Of a stretch of DNA of 64,000 nt, positions 42,479 through 50,353 are shown piece after piece; position 1 is the first letter of the stretch; each line of letters opens with the position of its first letter. Source of the DNA: Arthrobacter sp. P2b. GTDB lineage: Bacteria > Actinomycetota > Actinomycetes > Actinomycetales > Micrococcaceae. A program made the position numbers and the translations under genes. The notes under the pieces were generated by a model. That model searched no databases. It worked only from the letters and a program-made list of their open reading frames with translations, and was not told the DNA's origin. Location: positions 1 to 64,000 of the forward strand of contig NZ_FVZL01000013.1 of the NCBI RefSeq assembly GCF_900168295.1. The letters are read 5' to 3'.

Positions 42479-43956
42479 CTGTTCGACTCGAGCACTTTAT
42501 CGGGGGCACCTGGTCTGCTCCCGCCGGCGGGGAATACTTCGCCAGCACCAACCCCGCAACACTCGAGGTCCTCTACGAGGCGGCCCGGGGAACCGAGGAG
42601 GACGTGCGCCGGGCCGTGGCAGCGGCGAAGACCGCGTTCCAGTCGCCGCTCTGGCGTGACCTCACGGCCACCAAGCGGGGCCACCTCCTGCGCCGCCTCG
42701 GTGATCTCATTGGCGAGCATGCCGAGGAGCTCGCCGAGCTTGAGACCCTGGACAATGGCAAGCTGCTGCGCGAGATGCGCGGCCAGCTCGCCGGCCTGCC
42801 GGAGTACCTGTACTACTACGCCGGGCTCGCGGACAAGGTCCAGGGCAGCCAGATCCCCACGAATTCACTCGCGATGCTCAACTACACCCAGCGGGAGCCG
42901 CTCGGCGTCGTCGGGGCCATCACGCCGTGGAACTCCCCGCTGACGCTGACCACCTCCAAGCTCGCCCCTGCCCTGGCTGCAGGCAACACCGTGGTCATCA
43001 AGCCCAGCGAGTACACCTCGCGGACCATACTGCGCGTCGCCGAACTAGCCTCACAGGCCGGGTTCCCCGACGGCGTGGTGAACGTCGTCACCGGCTTCGG
43101 CCAGGAAGCCGGCGCTGCCCTGGTCAGCCATCCGGACCTGGCAAAGATTTCCTTCACGGGCTCCACGCAGACCGGAGCCCGCATCGCCGCGGAGACCGCG
43201 TCACGCTTCATCGGCTCCACCCTTGAACTGGGCGGCAAGAGCCCCAACATCGTGTTCGGCGACGCAGATGTCTCGAACGCCGCCATGGGTGTCATCGCCG
43301 GCATCTTCGCCGCGGCAGGCCAGACCTGCATCGCGGGCAGCCGGGTCTTTGCCCATCGCAGCGTCTATGACGAACTCGTTGAGCGGGTCGCGGAACGGGC
43401 CGCCTCCATCATCATCGGTGACCCGCTCCTCGCCAACACCGAGCTCGGGCCCCTCGCCTTCGGCGCCCAGCTGGACAAGGTGAGCTCCTACGTCGACCTC
43501 GGCGTCAGCGAGGGTGCAACCGTCCGGACCGGTGGCCGCAGGCCCGAGATCGACCTTCCGGGATACTTCTTCTCGCCGACTGTCCTTACCGACGTCGACA
43601 ACTCCATGCGCGTAGTAAGGGAGGAAATCTTCGGCCCCGTCGCCGCGATCATGCCCTTCGACTCCGAGGACGAGGTGGTGGGCCTGGCCAACGACACCGA
43701 GTACGGACTGGCCGCCGGCGTCTGGACCCAGAACCTGGCACGCGCCCACCGCATGGCGCGCCGGCTTGAAGCAGGCACAGTGTGGGTCAACACCTACCGC
43801 GCCATGTCCCCGATGTCGCCGCGGCAGGGCTTCAAGAACTCGGGCGTGGGCATCGAGCACGGACTCGAATCCATGCACGAATACACCCGGCTCAAGAGCA
43901 TCTGGATCAATACCGACGAAGGTCCCGTGTCCGACCCCTTCGTCCTGCGCAGCTGA
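42475..43956 (+). CDS. NAD(P)-dependent aldehyde dehydrogenase
   Basis: A 493-aa aldehyde dehydrogenase of the class containing betaine aldehyde and hydroxymuconic semialdehyde dehydrogenases. Cofactor segment ITPWNSPLTLTTSKLAPALA, general base Glu in LELGGKSPNIVFGDAD, nucleophilic Cys in AAGQTCIAGSRVF. AAGGAGA precedes the ATG, which overlaps the hydrolase stop. In this context it should oxidise a semialdehyde formed by ring opening or hydrolysis. Confidence 0.9.
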   Translation: MTVRLEHFIGGTWSAPAGGEYFASTNPATLEVLYEAARGTEEDVRRAVAAAKTAFQSPLWRDLTATKRGHLLRRLGDLIGEHAEELAELETLDNGKLLREMRGQLAGLPEYLYYYAGLADKVQGSQIPTNSLAMLNYTQREPLGVVGAITPWNSPLTLTTSKLAPALAAGNTVVIKPSEYTSRTILRVAELASQAGFPDGVVNVVTGFGQEAGAALVSHPDLAKISFTGSTQTGARIAAETASRFIGSTLELGGKSPNIVFGDADVSNAAMGVIAGIFAAAGQTCIAGSRVFAHRSVYDELVERVAERAASIIIGDPLLANTELGPLAFGAQLDKVSSYVDLGVSEGATVRTGGRRPEIDLPGYFFSPTVLTDVDNSMRVVREEIFGPVAAIMPFDSEDEVVGLANDTEYGLAAGVWTQNLARAHRMARRLEAGTVWVNTYRAMSPMSPRQGFKNSGVGIEHGLESMHEYTRLKSIWINTDEGPVSDPFVLRS

Positions 43957-43967
43957 AGGAGCCACCC

Positions 43968-44219
43968 ATGCCACTCATCGAAGTCTCCATCGCCCGGGGC
44001 CGGACCCCGGAGCAGCTCCGCGCACTCATCGCCGAACTGCACCGGGCGGCAGAAACCGCTGTGGGTGCAGTTCCGGACAACACCACCGTCATCATCCGCG
44101 AGATCGAGCATGAACACTGGTCCCGCGGCAACCAGACCATCGCCGAACGCAATGCAGCAGCCTCCGGAGCTGTGGTCAACGAGGCACCGCAGAACGCCGC
44201 GGCAGAACAAAGGATTTAA
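43968..44219 (+). CDS. 4-oxalocrotonate tautomerase family protein
   Basis: An 83-aa tautomerase. After removal of Met the first residue is Pro (MPLIEVSIARGRTPEQLR), the catalytic base of this superfamily. Conserved strands (NTTVIIREIEHEHW) follow. Such enzymes interconvert enol and keto acids in aromatic meta-cleavage pathways, and their presence beside a hydrolase and semialdehyde dehydrogenase argues for ring degradation. The 20-residue Ala-rich C-tail is longer than in classical 62-residue members. A GAAGGAG site precedes the start. Confidence 0.87.
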   Translation: MPLIEVSIARGRTPEQLRALIAELHRAAETAVGAVPDNTTVIIREIEHEHWSRGNQTIAERNAAASGAVVNEAPQNAAAEQRI

Positions 44220-44221
44220 TG

Positions 44222-45289
44222 ATGCGCTTTTCACTCTTCGTCCACATGGAACGCTGGGACGAGTCCGTCTCGCACCAGGAATTGTTCGAGAACCTGACGG
44301 AACTGACGCTCATGGCGGAAGCCGGAGGATTCAGCACCGTCTGGATCGGTGAACACCACTCCATGGAGTACACCATCTCTCCCAGCCCCATGCCCCAGCT
44401 CGCCTACCTGGCCGCCCGCACGTCCAGGATCCGGCTCGGCGCGGGCACCATCATCGCGCCGTTCTGGAACCCGCTCCGCGTTGCCGGCGAAACCGCGCTC
44501 CTGGACGTCATCAGCAACGGGCGCATGGAAGTGGGACTCGCCCGCGGCGCATACCAGTTCGAGTTCGACCGCCTGATGGGCGGCATGTCCGCGGTCGACG
44601 GCGGCAAGCACCTGCGCGAGCTCGTCCCGGCAGTGCGCAAGCTCTGGGAAGGTGACTACGCACACGACGGCGAGGTCTGGCAGTTCCCGACGTCCACCAG
44701 TGTCCCGAAGCCCATTCAGAAGCCCACCCCGCCCATGTGGATCGCGGCCCGCGACATCTCCTCGCACGAGTTCGCCGTCGCCAACGGCTGCAACGTCATG
44801 GTGACCCCGCTGATGAAGGGCGACGAGGAAGTCGAGGACCTCGCCAACAAGTTCGACACCGCTGTGGAGAACAACCCCGGCGTCCCCCGTCCGGACCTCA
44901 TGGTGCTCCGCCACACGCACGTCCACTCCGAAGACGAGCCCGAGGGATGGCGGCGCCCGGCCGAGGCCATCCAAAAGTTCTACCGGACCTTCGATGCCTG
45001 GTTCGGCAACAAGACCACCCCGAAGAACGGCTTCCTCGAGCCCAGCCCTGAAGAGAAGTTCGCCGAGCGTCCGGAGTTCACGCCGGAATCGTTCCACAAG
45101 ACGGCGATGATCGGAACGCCCAATGAGGTTATCGAGCGTCTCCGCCGCTACGAGGCACTCGGCGTAGACGAATTCAGCTTCTGGGCCGACAACAGCCTCA
45201 CCCATGAAGAGAAGAAGCGCTCACTTGAGCTGTTCATCGAGCACGTCGTGCCCGCCTTCCAGGAACAGCCCGCCACCGCCGCGCGCTAG
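44222..45289 (+). CDS. LLM-class flavin-dependent monooxygenase
   Basis: A 355-aa luciferase-like (bacterial luciferase fold) enzyme using reduced FMN and oxygen. Family landmarks: FSTVWIGEHHSMEYTISPSP near the N-terminus, GAGTIIAPFWNPLRVAGE, and VGLARGAYQFEFDRLMGG. It has no reductase domain, so it needs an external flavin reductase, which the divergent gene at 38596-39546 could provide. Last gene of the GntR-linked operon. ATG 44222 is preferred over ATG 44219 because AAGGA is then eight bases away. Substrate unknown. Confidence 0.88.
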   Translation: MRFSLFVHMERWDESVSHQELFENLTELTLMAEAGGFSTVWIGEHHSMEYTISPSPMPQLAYLAARTSRIRLGAGTIIAPFWNPLRVAGETALLDVISNGRMEVGLARGAYQFEFDRLMGGMSAVDGGKHLRELVPAVRKLWEGDYAHDGEVWQFPTSTSVPKPIQKPTPPMWIAARDISSHEFAVANGCNVMVTPLMKGDEEVEDLANKFDTAVENNPGVPRPDLMVLRHTHVHSEDEPEGWRRPAEAIQKFYRTFDAWFGNKTTPKNGFLEPSPEEKFAERPEFTPESFHKTAMIGTPNEVIERLRRYEALGVDEFSFWADNSLTHEEKKRSLELFIEHVVPAFQEQPATAAR

Positions 45290-45345
45290 TGCCAGCTGGC
45301 TGACTGCAACATAGCCGAGCCCGTAGCGCTCAGATCAATAGGGCA

Positions 45346-45382
45346 GAAGACGCTCGGCCGGGACTGCCCGGCCGGGCTCTTC
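45346..45382 (+). terminator. Terminator of the monooxygenase operon
   Basis: A perfect 8-bp core stem CGGCCGGG/CCCGGCCG with an ACTG loop, extended outward by imperfect pairing to GAAGA/TCTTC, lies 57 nt after the last stop codon. Confidence 0.75.
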
Positions 45383-45484
45383 GTGACGTCCCTACCCCCC
45401 CCCGATTCTGATTTGGCGGGACCTCGGCGGCCCGTAACTGCGACAGACACCTTAGATCAGCCTGAACGAAAGTGAACCCAAGCT

Positions 45485-45691
45485 ATGTCCAATCAAGCGG
45501 TGCCGATTTGGGCTATCCAGCGGGTCAATACAGTTCTTGCCGCGGAGTATGCCGCGGGCCGTCGCCCAACGAATACGGCACTAGCCCGGCGCGCAGGGTT
45601 AAGCGAGCGTCTTGTACGGCGATGCCTGAGCCAGGCGACGATGGGCAAAACACCCAAGGCATCACGCCGAAGCATCGCACGCCTCTCCTGA
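45485..45691 (+). CDS. Small helix-turn-helix-like protein
   Basis: A 68-residue basic open frame. Residues 27-48 (RPTNTALARRAGLSERLVRR) look like a helix-turn-helix, and the rest is rich in Arg and Ser. It lies just left of the recombinase element, in a stretch otherwise without genes. No strong ribosome site is visible before ATG 45485. It could be a remnant of a larger regulator or a short DNA-binding accessory protein of the element. Confidence 0.35.
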   Translation: MSNQAVPIWAIQRVNTVLAAEYAAGRRPTNTALARRAGLSERLVRRCLSQATMGKTPKASRRSIARLS

Positions 45692-45787
45692 ACGCGCCTG
45701 GCAAAACCCTAGATGTGCCAAGACGACGGCACTCCCCGCCTAATTTGAATCGCCGATAACCGTGATTATGTAAGGCTGAATAATGAT

Positions 45788-45804
45788 TATTGCATCTGAT
45801 GCAT
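45788..45804. repeat. Left boundary site of the candidate recombinase element
   Basis: TATTGCATCTGATGCAT matches the site at 49775-49791 at 16 of 17 positions. TGCATC/GATGCA arms give it dyad symmetry, as expected of a tyrosine recombinase core site. Confidence 0.6.
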
Positions 45805-46007
45805 GATCACCCCTCTTCCGCCCGCGACTCGCCGCCACGTAGTCATTCAGCGTCGCAAAGCGCCCTGACCTGCGGAAACACGTCGCACAGATTCGGCGCA
45901 GGGCATTCCTAAAAGCATCGATGGGCCGCGCAAAGCCACATGACCTTGATCTTGGATGCCCGGTTTCGCAGTGGATTTGCAGGCGTTGTGCATTAATTGC
46001 ATGATTC

Positions 46008-46021
46008 TTGCATCCAATGCA
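46008..46021. promoter_or_regulatory. Internal copy of the element site ahead of the recombinase
   Basis: TTGCATCCAATGCA matches the right boundary core at 13 of 14 positions and ends eight bases before the recombinase ribosome site (AGGAGGG at 46029-46035). Binding here could repress recombinase expression. Confidence 0.55.
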
Positions 46022-46038
46022 ATGCTTCAGGAGGGTTC

Positions 46039-47136
46039 GTGTCGGTCGATTCAGCGGGACGGGTGCTGGATTTCGGCGCAGTGCGTTTCCTTCATCCGGA
46101 GGATGTCGTTTTCAACCAGATGCTCACGGGTTGGCGGAATCAGCAGCTGAGCAGGAATCTGTCGTTTGGCACAATCGAAGGCCGGGAGCGGCTCGTGACG
46201 CGGTTCCAGGAGTCCACGAATGAGTATCCGTGGCAGTGGACGCCAGCACATGTGGATGAGTTCTTCGGTGATCTGCGCAGCGTGAAGCACGCGGCCCAGT
46301 CCACGATCCGGAGTTATCAAGCGGCGCTCCGGGCGTTCTGCTCGTACGTAGCCTCGCCTGATTATGGCTGGGACCGGGTCTGCAAGCAGTATTTCGGAAC
46401 GCACCCTTCGCAGGTCTGTTTCGACTGGAACACCGCCGTCCACGCCCAGACCAACGAATCGGATCCTAAGCGGCGGCCGTTCACCCGGCAGGAGCTGCAG
46501 GCCTTCTTTGACCGGGCCGATGACGAGGTGGACAGGATCGCAACGCTGGGCCGCAAGGGCTGGCTGCCGGCCTACCGCGACGCTGTCCTGTTCAAAGTGG
46601 CCTACTGCTGGGGCCTCCGCCGCAACGAGGTCAGGCACCTGCAGACTGTCGATTTTGCCCGGAACCCACACGCCCGGGAATTCGGCAAGTACGGGGTCTT
46701 GCAGGTCCGCTACGGGAAGGCCATGAAGGGTTCACCACCCAAGCGCCGCAGCGTGCTCACCGTGTTCGACTGGTCCGCGGAAATCGTTGCCGACTGGCTG
46801 GAACACGGCCACCCGCACATGACCGACGGCCTGGACCTGTTCCCTTCCGAACGGGGCACCCTTGTTTCGGAGACGGCGCTGAACCGAAGGTTCAACCGGT
46901 ACTGCGAGGACCTGGGCCTCTCCCCCGGCCTCGACATCCACTCGCTGCGCCGCTCCTACGTCACCCACCTGATCGAATCAGGTATGGACGCTTTGTTCGT
47001 CCAGCACCAGGCCGGGCACGAGCACGCCTCAACGACCGCCCTCTACACCTCCGTCTCCAGCGACTACAGGGTCAAAACACTGCGCCGCGCTCTAGACTCC
47101 ACGGCCCGGGACGCGCTGGCCGGAATGGAAGACTGA
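46039..47136 (+). CDS. Tyrosine recombinase/integrase
   Basis: A 365-aa site-specific recombinase. An N-terminal SAM-like core-binding domain (RSVKHAAQSTIRSYQAALRA) precedes the catalytic domain, where the box I Arg is in YCWGLRRNEVRHL, the HxxR pair in DIHSLRRSYVTHL, the second His in QAGHEHAST and the nucleophilic Tyr in TALYTSV. All catalytic residues are present, so it should be active. Start GTG 46039 has AGGAGGG four bases upstream; an ATG at 45997 would place the binding-site cluster inside the gene. Five bases separate it from the HTH gene. Confidence 0.9.
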   Translation: MSVDSAGRVLDFGAVRFLHPEDVVFNQMLTGWRNQQLSRNLSFGTIEGRERLVTRFQESTNEYPWQWTPAHVDEFFGDLRSVKHAAQSTIRSYQAALRAFCSYVASPDYGWDRVCKQYFGTHPSQVCFDWNTAVHAQTNESDPKRRPFTRQELQAFFDRADDEVDRIATLGRKGWLPAYRDAVLFKVAYCWGLRRNEVRHLQTVDFARNPHAREFGKYGVLQVRYGKAMKGSPPKRRSVLTVFDWSAEIVADWLEHGHPHMTDGLDLFPSERGTLVSETALNRRFNRYCEDLGLSPGLDIHSLRRSYVTHLIESGMDALFVQHQAGHEHASTTALYTSVSSDYRVKTLRRALDSTARDALAGMED

Positions 47137-47140
47137 ACGC

Positions 47141-47473
47141 ATGAAACGAGAGATCGACTACCGCTGGCGGCTTGCAGAACTCATGGCAGCCCGGGGAATG
47201 CACAACAGCACCGACCTCAGCCCGTTGCTGAAGGAACGTGGCATCGAACTCTCGGCCTCCCAGGTTTACCGGCTCGTCACCCAACGCCCAGAACGGGTCT
47301 CACTCATGATGATCGCCGCGCTCTGCGACATTTTCTCGTGCGGGCCTGAGGACCTGGTTACCGTTACAGCGACAGATGCCAAGGCCCGCAAAGTCGCCTC
47401 CGATGCCAACGTCGTGGACCTGAACAAGACCATCCGGCCCAAACGTGCCCGGGTAATCCGCGATGACGGCTGA
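47141..47473 (+). CDS. XRE-like helix-turn-helix protein of the recombinase trio
   Basis: A 110-aa small DNA-binding protein. The helix-turn-helix is in residues about 18-75 (ERGIELSASQVYRLVTQRPE, with VSLMMIAALCDIFSCGPEDL as the following helices), a Cro/XRE-type layout. A short basic tail (KTIRPKRARVIRD) ends it. It is located between the two recombinase-type genes and overlaps the next by 11 nt, so it may act as a directionality factor or repressor of the element. Confidence 0.75.
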   Translation: MKREIDYRWRLAELMAARGMHNSTDLSPLLKERGIELSASQVYRLVTQRPERVSLMMIAALCDIFSCGPEDLVTVTATDAKARKVASDANVVDLNKTIRPKRARVIRDDG

Positions 47474-48971
47474 GATCAGCTCTCGGCTTACCGTGCGTGG
47501 CCGGCCCCGCACCACCGGGGCGTTCACCTGCGACAGGTGCTCACGGGCAGCCGGCAAGCACCGTGCCAGCTGGCCAGAAGGAAGGATCTGCGGGACCTGC
47601 TTCACGGTCGCCATGCGCACCCACGGCACCTGCCCCGGCTGCGGAACAGAGCGCATGCTCCCCGGCAGGTCAGCTACCCACGATGGCCAGCCAGTCTGCG
47701 CCGATTGCGCGGGCATCACCCAGGACTACCACTGCTCCGGCTGCGGCACCGAGACTGAGCATTACCGCCAGAACACCTGCGCCCGCTGCTCACTCCGGAA
47801 CGACCTCACGGCGCTGTTGCGCGTCGATGACTCCAAGGGAACGGAAACGACGGCAGCGAAGCTGCTCGCCGCGCTTTGCGGAGCCGACCGCCCCGAAAGC
47901 ATCCTTACCTGGCTCCGCAGCACCGGTGTCCGCGAACTGCTCGAACGAGTCGCTATCGGAGACGTCCCGCTCAGCCACGAGGCGCTGGACAAGGAAGCCA
48001 ACAGCCTGCGGGTGGAGCACATGCGCAGCCTGTTTACCCACCACAAGCTACTCCCGGTCCGGGACCACTACCTCGCCCTCTTTGAGCGGTGGCTATCCAG
48101 CAAGCTCGATGGGGTTGATGATCCCGAGGTGCGCCGCCCCGTTGAGTCTTTCAGCCGATGGCATCACCTGCGCCGAATCCGAAGCCTGTCAACAGACGGG
48201 AAACCTAGCCGCGGCCCCGTGCACAGCGCAAAGCAGGAAATCACCGAAACCATCAAATTCCTCACCTGGCTCAAACTCACCCACGGACGGACCATCATCT
48301 CGTGTGTGCAAGCCGACGTCGATGCCTGGCTGGCCGACGGACCAACCACCAGACACCGCATCCGAACCTTCTTCGTCTGGGCAACTAAAAACCGGACCTG
48401 CACCAACATCACCATCGGTCATCGCCAGGCCAGAACCGTTCCCCTGCTCACCCAGGGAGAACGACTCGCGATGCTCAAGGCCTGCCTCACCGACAATGTC
48501 GACACCCTGTCCTACCGGGTCGCTGCCACTCTCCTGCTGCTTTACGCCCAGCCAGTTGTGAAGATCGCCGCGATGAAAAGCACCGATGTCATCATCACTC
48601 CTGACGGTTTGCGCCTATCGCTTGGCCACGGAGATCCAGCGCCAGTACCCGAGCCCTTCGCCGCACTCATCACCGAACACTTGGCCTCACGGCCCAACCT
48701 ACGCACCGGCAGCAGTTCCGGCAGCCCCTGGCTTTTCCCTGGCTACCGCGCAGGGCAGCACCTGCACCCCAACACCCTCATGGAACAGTTGCGGGATATC
48801 GGAATCAACCTCCGCGGCGCACGCAACGCATCCCTCCGCAACCTCGTCAAAGAAGTCCCGGCACCGCTCGTCGCAGAAATGCTCGGCTACAGCTACCAGG
48901 TCACGCAAAAGCACGCTGCAGCCGCGGCAGAACCCTGGTCCCGCTACATGCCAGCCACTACTGAATATTGA
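47463..48971 (+). CDS. Zinc-ribbon protein with a degenerate tyrosine-recombinase domain
   Basis: A 502-aa protein. Residues 23-109 carry six CxxC pairs (23/26, 43/46, 57/60, 79/82, 91/94, 106/109), forming three tandem zinc ribbons. Residues about 130-320 are helical. Residues about 330-500 follow the tyrosine-recombinase plan, but the box I Arg position reads LYAQPVVKI, the HxxR box reads NASLRNL and the GH box reads LGYSYQ, so key residues are lost and catalysis is unlikely. Similar proteins accompany tyrosine recombinases in actinobacteria. It probably binds DNA as a partner of the active recombinase. Confidence 0.7.
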   Translation: MTAEISSRLTVRGRPRTTGAFTCDRCSRAAGKHRASWPEGRICGTCFTVAMRTHGTCPGCGTERMLPGRSATHDGQPVCADCAGITQDYHCSGCGTETEHYRQNTCARCSLRNDLTALLRVDDSKGTETTAAKLLAALCGADRPESILTWLRSTGVRELLERVAIGDVPLSHEALDKEANSLRVEHMRSLFTHHKLLPVRDHYLALFERWLSSKLDGVDDPEVRRPVESFSRWHHLRRIRSLSTDGKPSRGPVHSAKQEITETIKFLTWLKLTHGRTIISCVQADVDAWLADGPTTRHRIRTFFVWATKNRTCTNITIGHRQARTVPLLTQGERLAMLKACLTDNVDTLSYRVAATLLLLYAQPVVKIAAMKSTDVIITPDGLRLSLGHGDPAPVPEPFAALITEHLASRPNLRTGSSSGSPWLFPGYRAGQHLHPNTLMEQLRDIGINLRGARNASLRNLVKEVPAPLVAEMLGYSYQVTQKHAAAAAEPWSRYMPATTEY

Positions 48972-49014
48972 TCACCAGGCATCTACCGAAGCAAACTAGC
49001 TGGATCGGGCCGGA

Positions 49015-49662
49015 TCAGCGATTCTGATCGAACCAATCCGACGGACTCAAAGCTCTTGCTTTTGGCCGCCCTATTCGATCAACGATCGGAGCCCACGTCT
49101 TAACCGGAACATCCTCCGCAAACCAATCAAAGGCCCGGATTGAAGGGTGGGCAGCGATTGCCTCCGGATCGATACTAGTCAAAGCCAGCGCTTTGGAAAG
49201 CAATAATTCCTCCAGATACGGCGCCTCTAGAAGCGGACCCAACCCAGCGAGCCCCTTCATCGATCCGATCTCCAGTCGCTTGAGATGCAGAAGGTTAGCG
49301 AGTGAAGGAAGAATCCGCACTTGCGGCAATCCATAGAGGCTCAGCAGCCGGAGGTTTGTTTGAGCACTTAGAGCAGACAGATCATACAGACCGCGGACCT
49401 GGTTGACTGCGAGGTAGGTCAAGTTCTGGCAGCCATTGACCACGTCGATCGATGTTCCGGAGCCCCCTCGGATGTCTAACCACTCCAGCTGCGACAGCGA
49501 TGACAAAAAGCCCTCGGGGATCTTAACCGCCCAGAGCGTCAGGCGCCGGACACCGGCGAGCCACTGGGCATCCGATAACTTGAGCGAGGCATGGTCGATC
49601 CAGACGTCATGCTCCGAGCGCCATTTGGCAGCAGATTGAGCGGAACTTTGTTGAGCAACCAT
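49015..49662 (-). CDS. Leucine-rich-repeat-like protein, possible element cargo
   Basis: A 215-aa protein with irregular leucine-rich repeats of about 22-24 residues (LTYLAVNQVRGLYDLSALSA, LRLLSLYGLPQVRILPSLAN, LKRLEIGSMKGLAGLGPLLE). No signal peptide or membrane segment is present, so it is probably cytosolic and binds another protein. It faces the recombinase genes and lies inside the right boundary site. A longer start at 49695 is possible. Lower G+C and A/T-richer codon choice than the flanking genes suggest recent acquisition. Confidence 0.6.
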   Translation of the reverse strand: MVAQQSSAQSAAKWRSEHDVWIDHASLKLSDAQWLAGVRRLTLWAVKIPEGFLSSLSQLEWLDIRGGSGTSIDVVNGCQNLTYLAVNQVRGLYDLSALSAQTNLRLLSLYGLPQVRILPSLANLLHLKRLEIGSMKGLAGLGPLLEAPYLEELLLSKALALTSIDPEAIAAHPSIRAFDWFAEDVPVKTWAPIVDRIGRPKARALSPSDWFDQNR

Positions 49663-49774
49663 GACCCGAGTATGTCGCAAAGCCCCGTGAACCACGGCAC
49701 TGCGGCGTCTCGGTAGGTCTTGTCAGCGGATTAGTACCAAAACGAATATGCACCGTTGCCAGTAAACCCCTGCG

Positions 49775-49791
49775 TATTGCATCCGATGCAT
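49775..49791. repeat. Right boundary site of the candidate recombinase element
   Basis: TATTGCATCCGATGCAT, a near-identical direct repeat of 45788-45804, placed between the leucine-rich protein gene and the DUF4193 gene. Confidence 0.6.
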
Positions 49792-49842
49792 CATTTTCAG
49801 CCAATCGACGACGCCGGGTTACCTGCCGCTGCGCTGCTGAAG

Positions 49843-50145
49843 TCAGCCTTCGCACTCGATGCAGGACGACTGGCCGTTGTTTTCGCGCGCGAGCTGCGAC
49901 CGGTGCCGGACCAAGAAGCAGGATGAGCAGGTGAATTCGTCCTTGCCCTGCGGGATGACCTGAACGATGAGCTCCTCGGAGACGATTTCCCCGCCGGGCG
50001 TCAGTCCTTCGTCGAGGGCGTCGGCTTCGTCCAGTTCGGTGACGACGCTGCGGGCGTCCGGGGCGCTGGCTGACTTCAGTGCTTCCAAGGAGTTGTCTTG
50101 GGATTCTTTGACGTCGGAGCGGACTTCGTCGTAATCGGTAGCCAC
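49843..50145 (-). CDS. DUF4193 protein
   Basis: A 100-aa acidic protein of a family conserved across actinobacteria. Features are an N-terminal MATDYDEVR start, an Asp/Glu-rich middle, and a C-terminal zinc-ribbon-like pair, CSSCFLVRH and SSCIECEG. The family's core copy usually sits near cell-division or dUTPase genes; here it is flanked by mobile elements, so this may be an extra copy. Function unknown. Confidence 0.85.
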   Translation of the reverse strand: MATDYDEVRSDVKESQDNSLEALKSASAPDARSVVTELDEADALDEGLTPGGEIVSEELIVQVIPQGKDEFTCSSCFLVRHRSQLARENNGQSSCIECEG

Positions 50146-50353
50146 GGTAGGCGCTTCTCATTTCTGTAGTTGGCTGGCTTCCTTCTGACCAGAGTGCAAC
50201 GTACCCAAGTACAGCGTTGTTCCCGAACCAGTTGGTGTTGTCTCGGCGTGACGCATTGGCTTCGGCCCCGGGGCAGGCTCCGAATGCGGTGTCTTGACGT
50301 GTTCGGTCAGGGCGCTGACACTCGTTCTCACAAGTCAAGGATTGGAGGCAGCG

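Larger units (their letters stand above)
45692..46038. other. Intergenic stretch holding recombinase-type sites
   Basis: No gene is recognised. The stretch is relatively A/T-rich and contains the left element boundary at 45788-45804, a looser TGCA-TTAAT-TGCA dyad around 45990 and the internal site copy at 46008-46021. Confidence 0.6.
45788..49791. mobile_element. Candidate 4-kb tyrosine-recombinase element
   Basis: Bounded by two directly repeated 17-bp sites that differ at one base. It contains an intact tyrosine recombinase, an HTH protein, a zinc-ribbon protein with a degenerate recombinase domain, and on the opposite strand a leucine-rich protein. A third copy of the core site lies at the recombinase ribosome site. 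No terminal transposon repeats or conjugation genes are present. Boundaries are inferred from the repeats only. Confidence 0.5.

Noticed and set aside
50146..50353. Tn3-type res site ahead of the serine recombinase
   Set aside because: Some TGTC/GACA pairs are present, but no three-site arrangement with proper spacing could be made out.
50294..50353. Longer start for the serine recombinase
   Set aside because: It adds 20 residues before the conserved IGYVRVS strand and lacks a ribosome site, whereas GTG 50354 has GGAGG.
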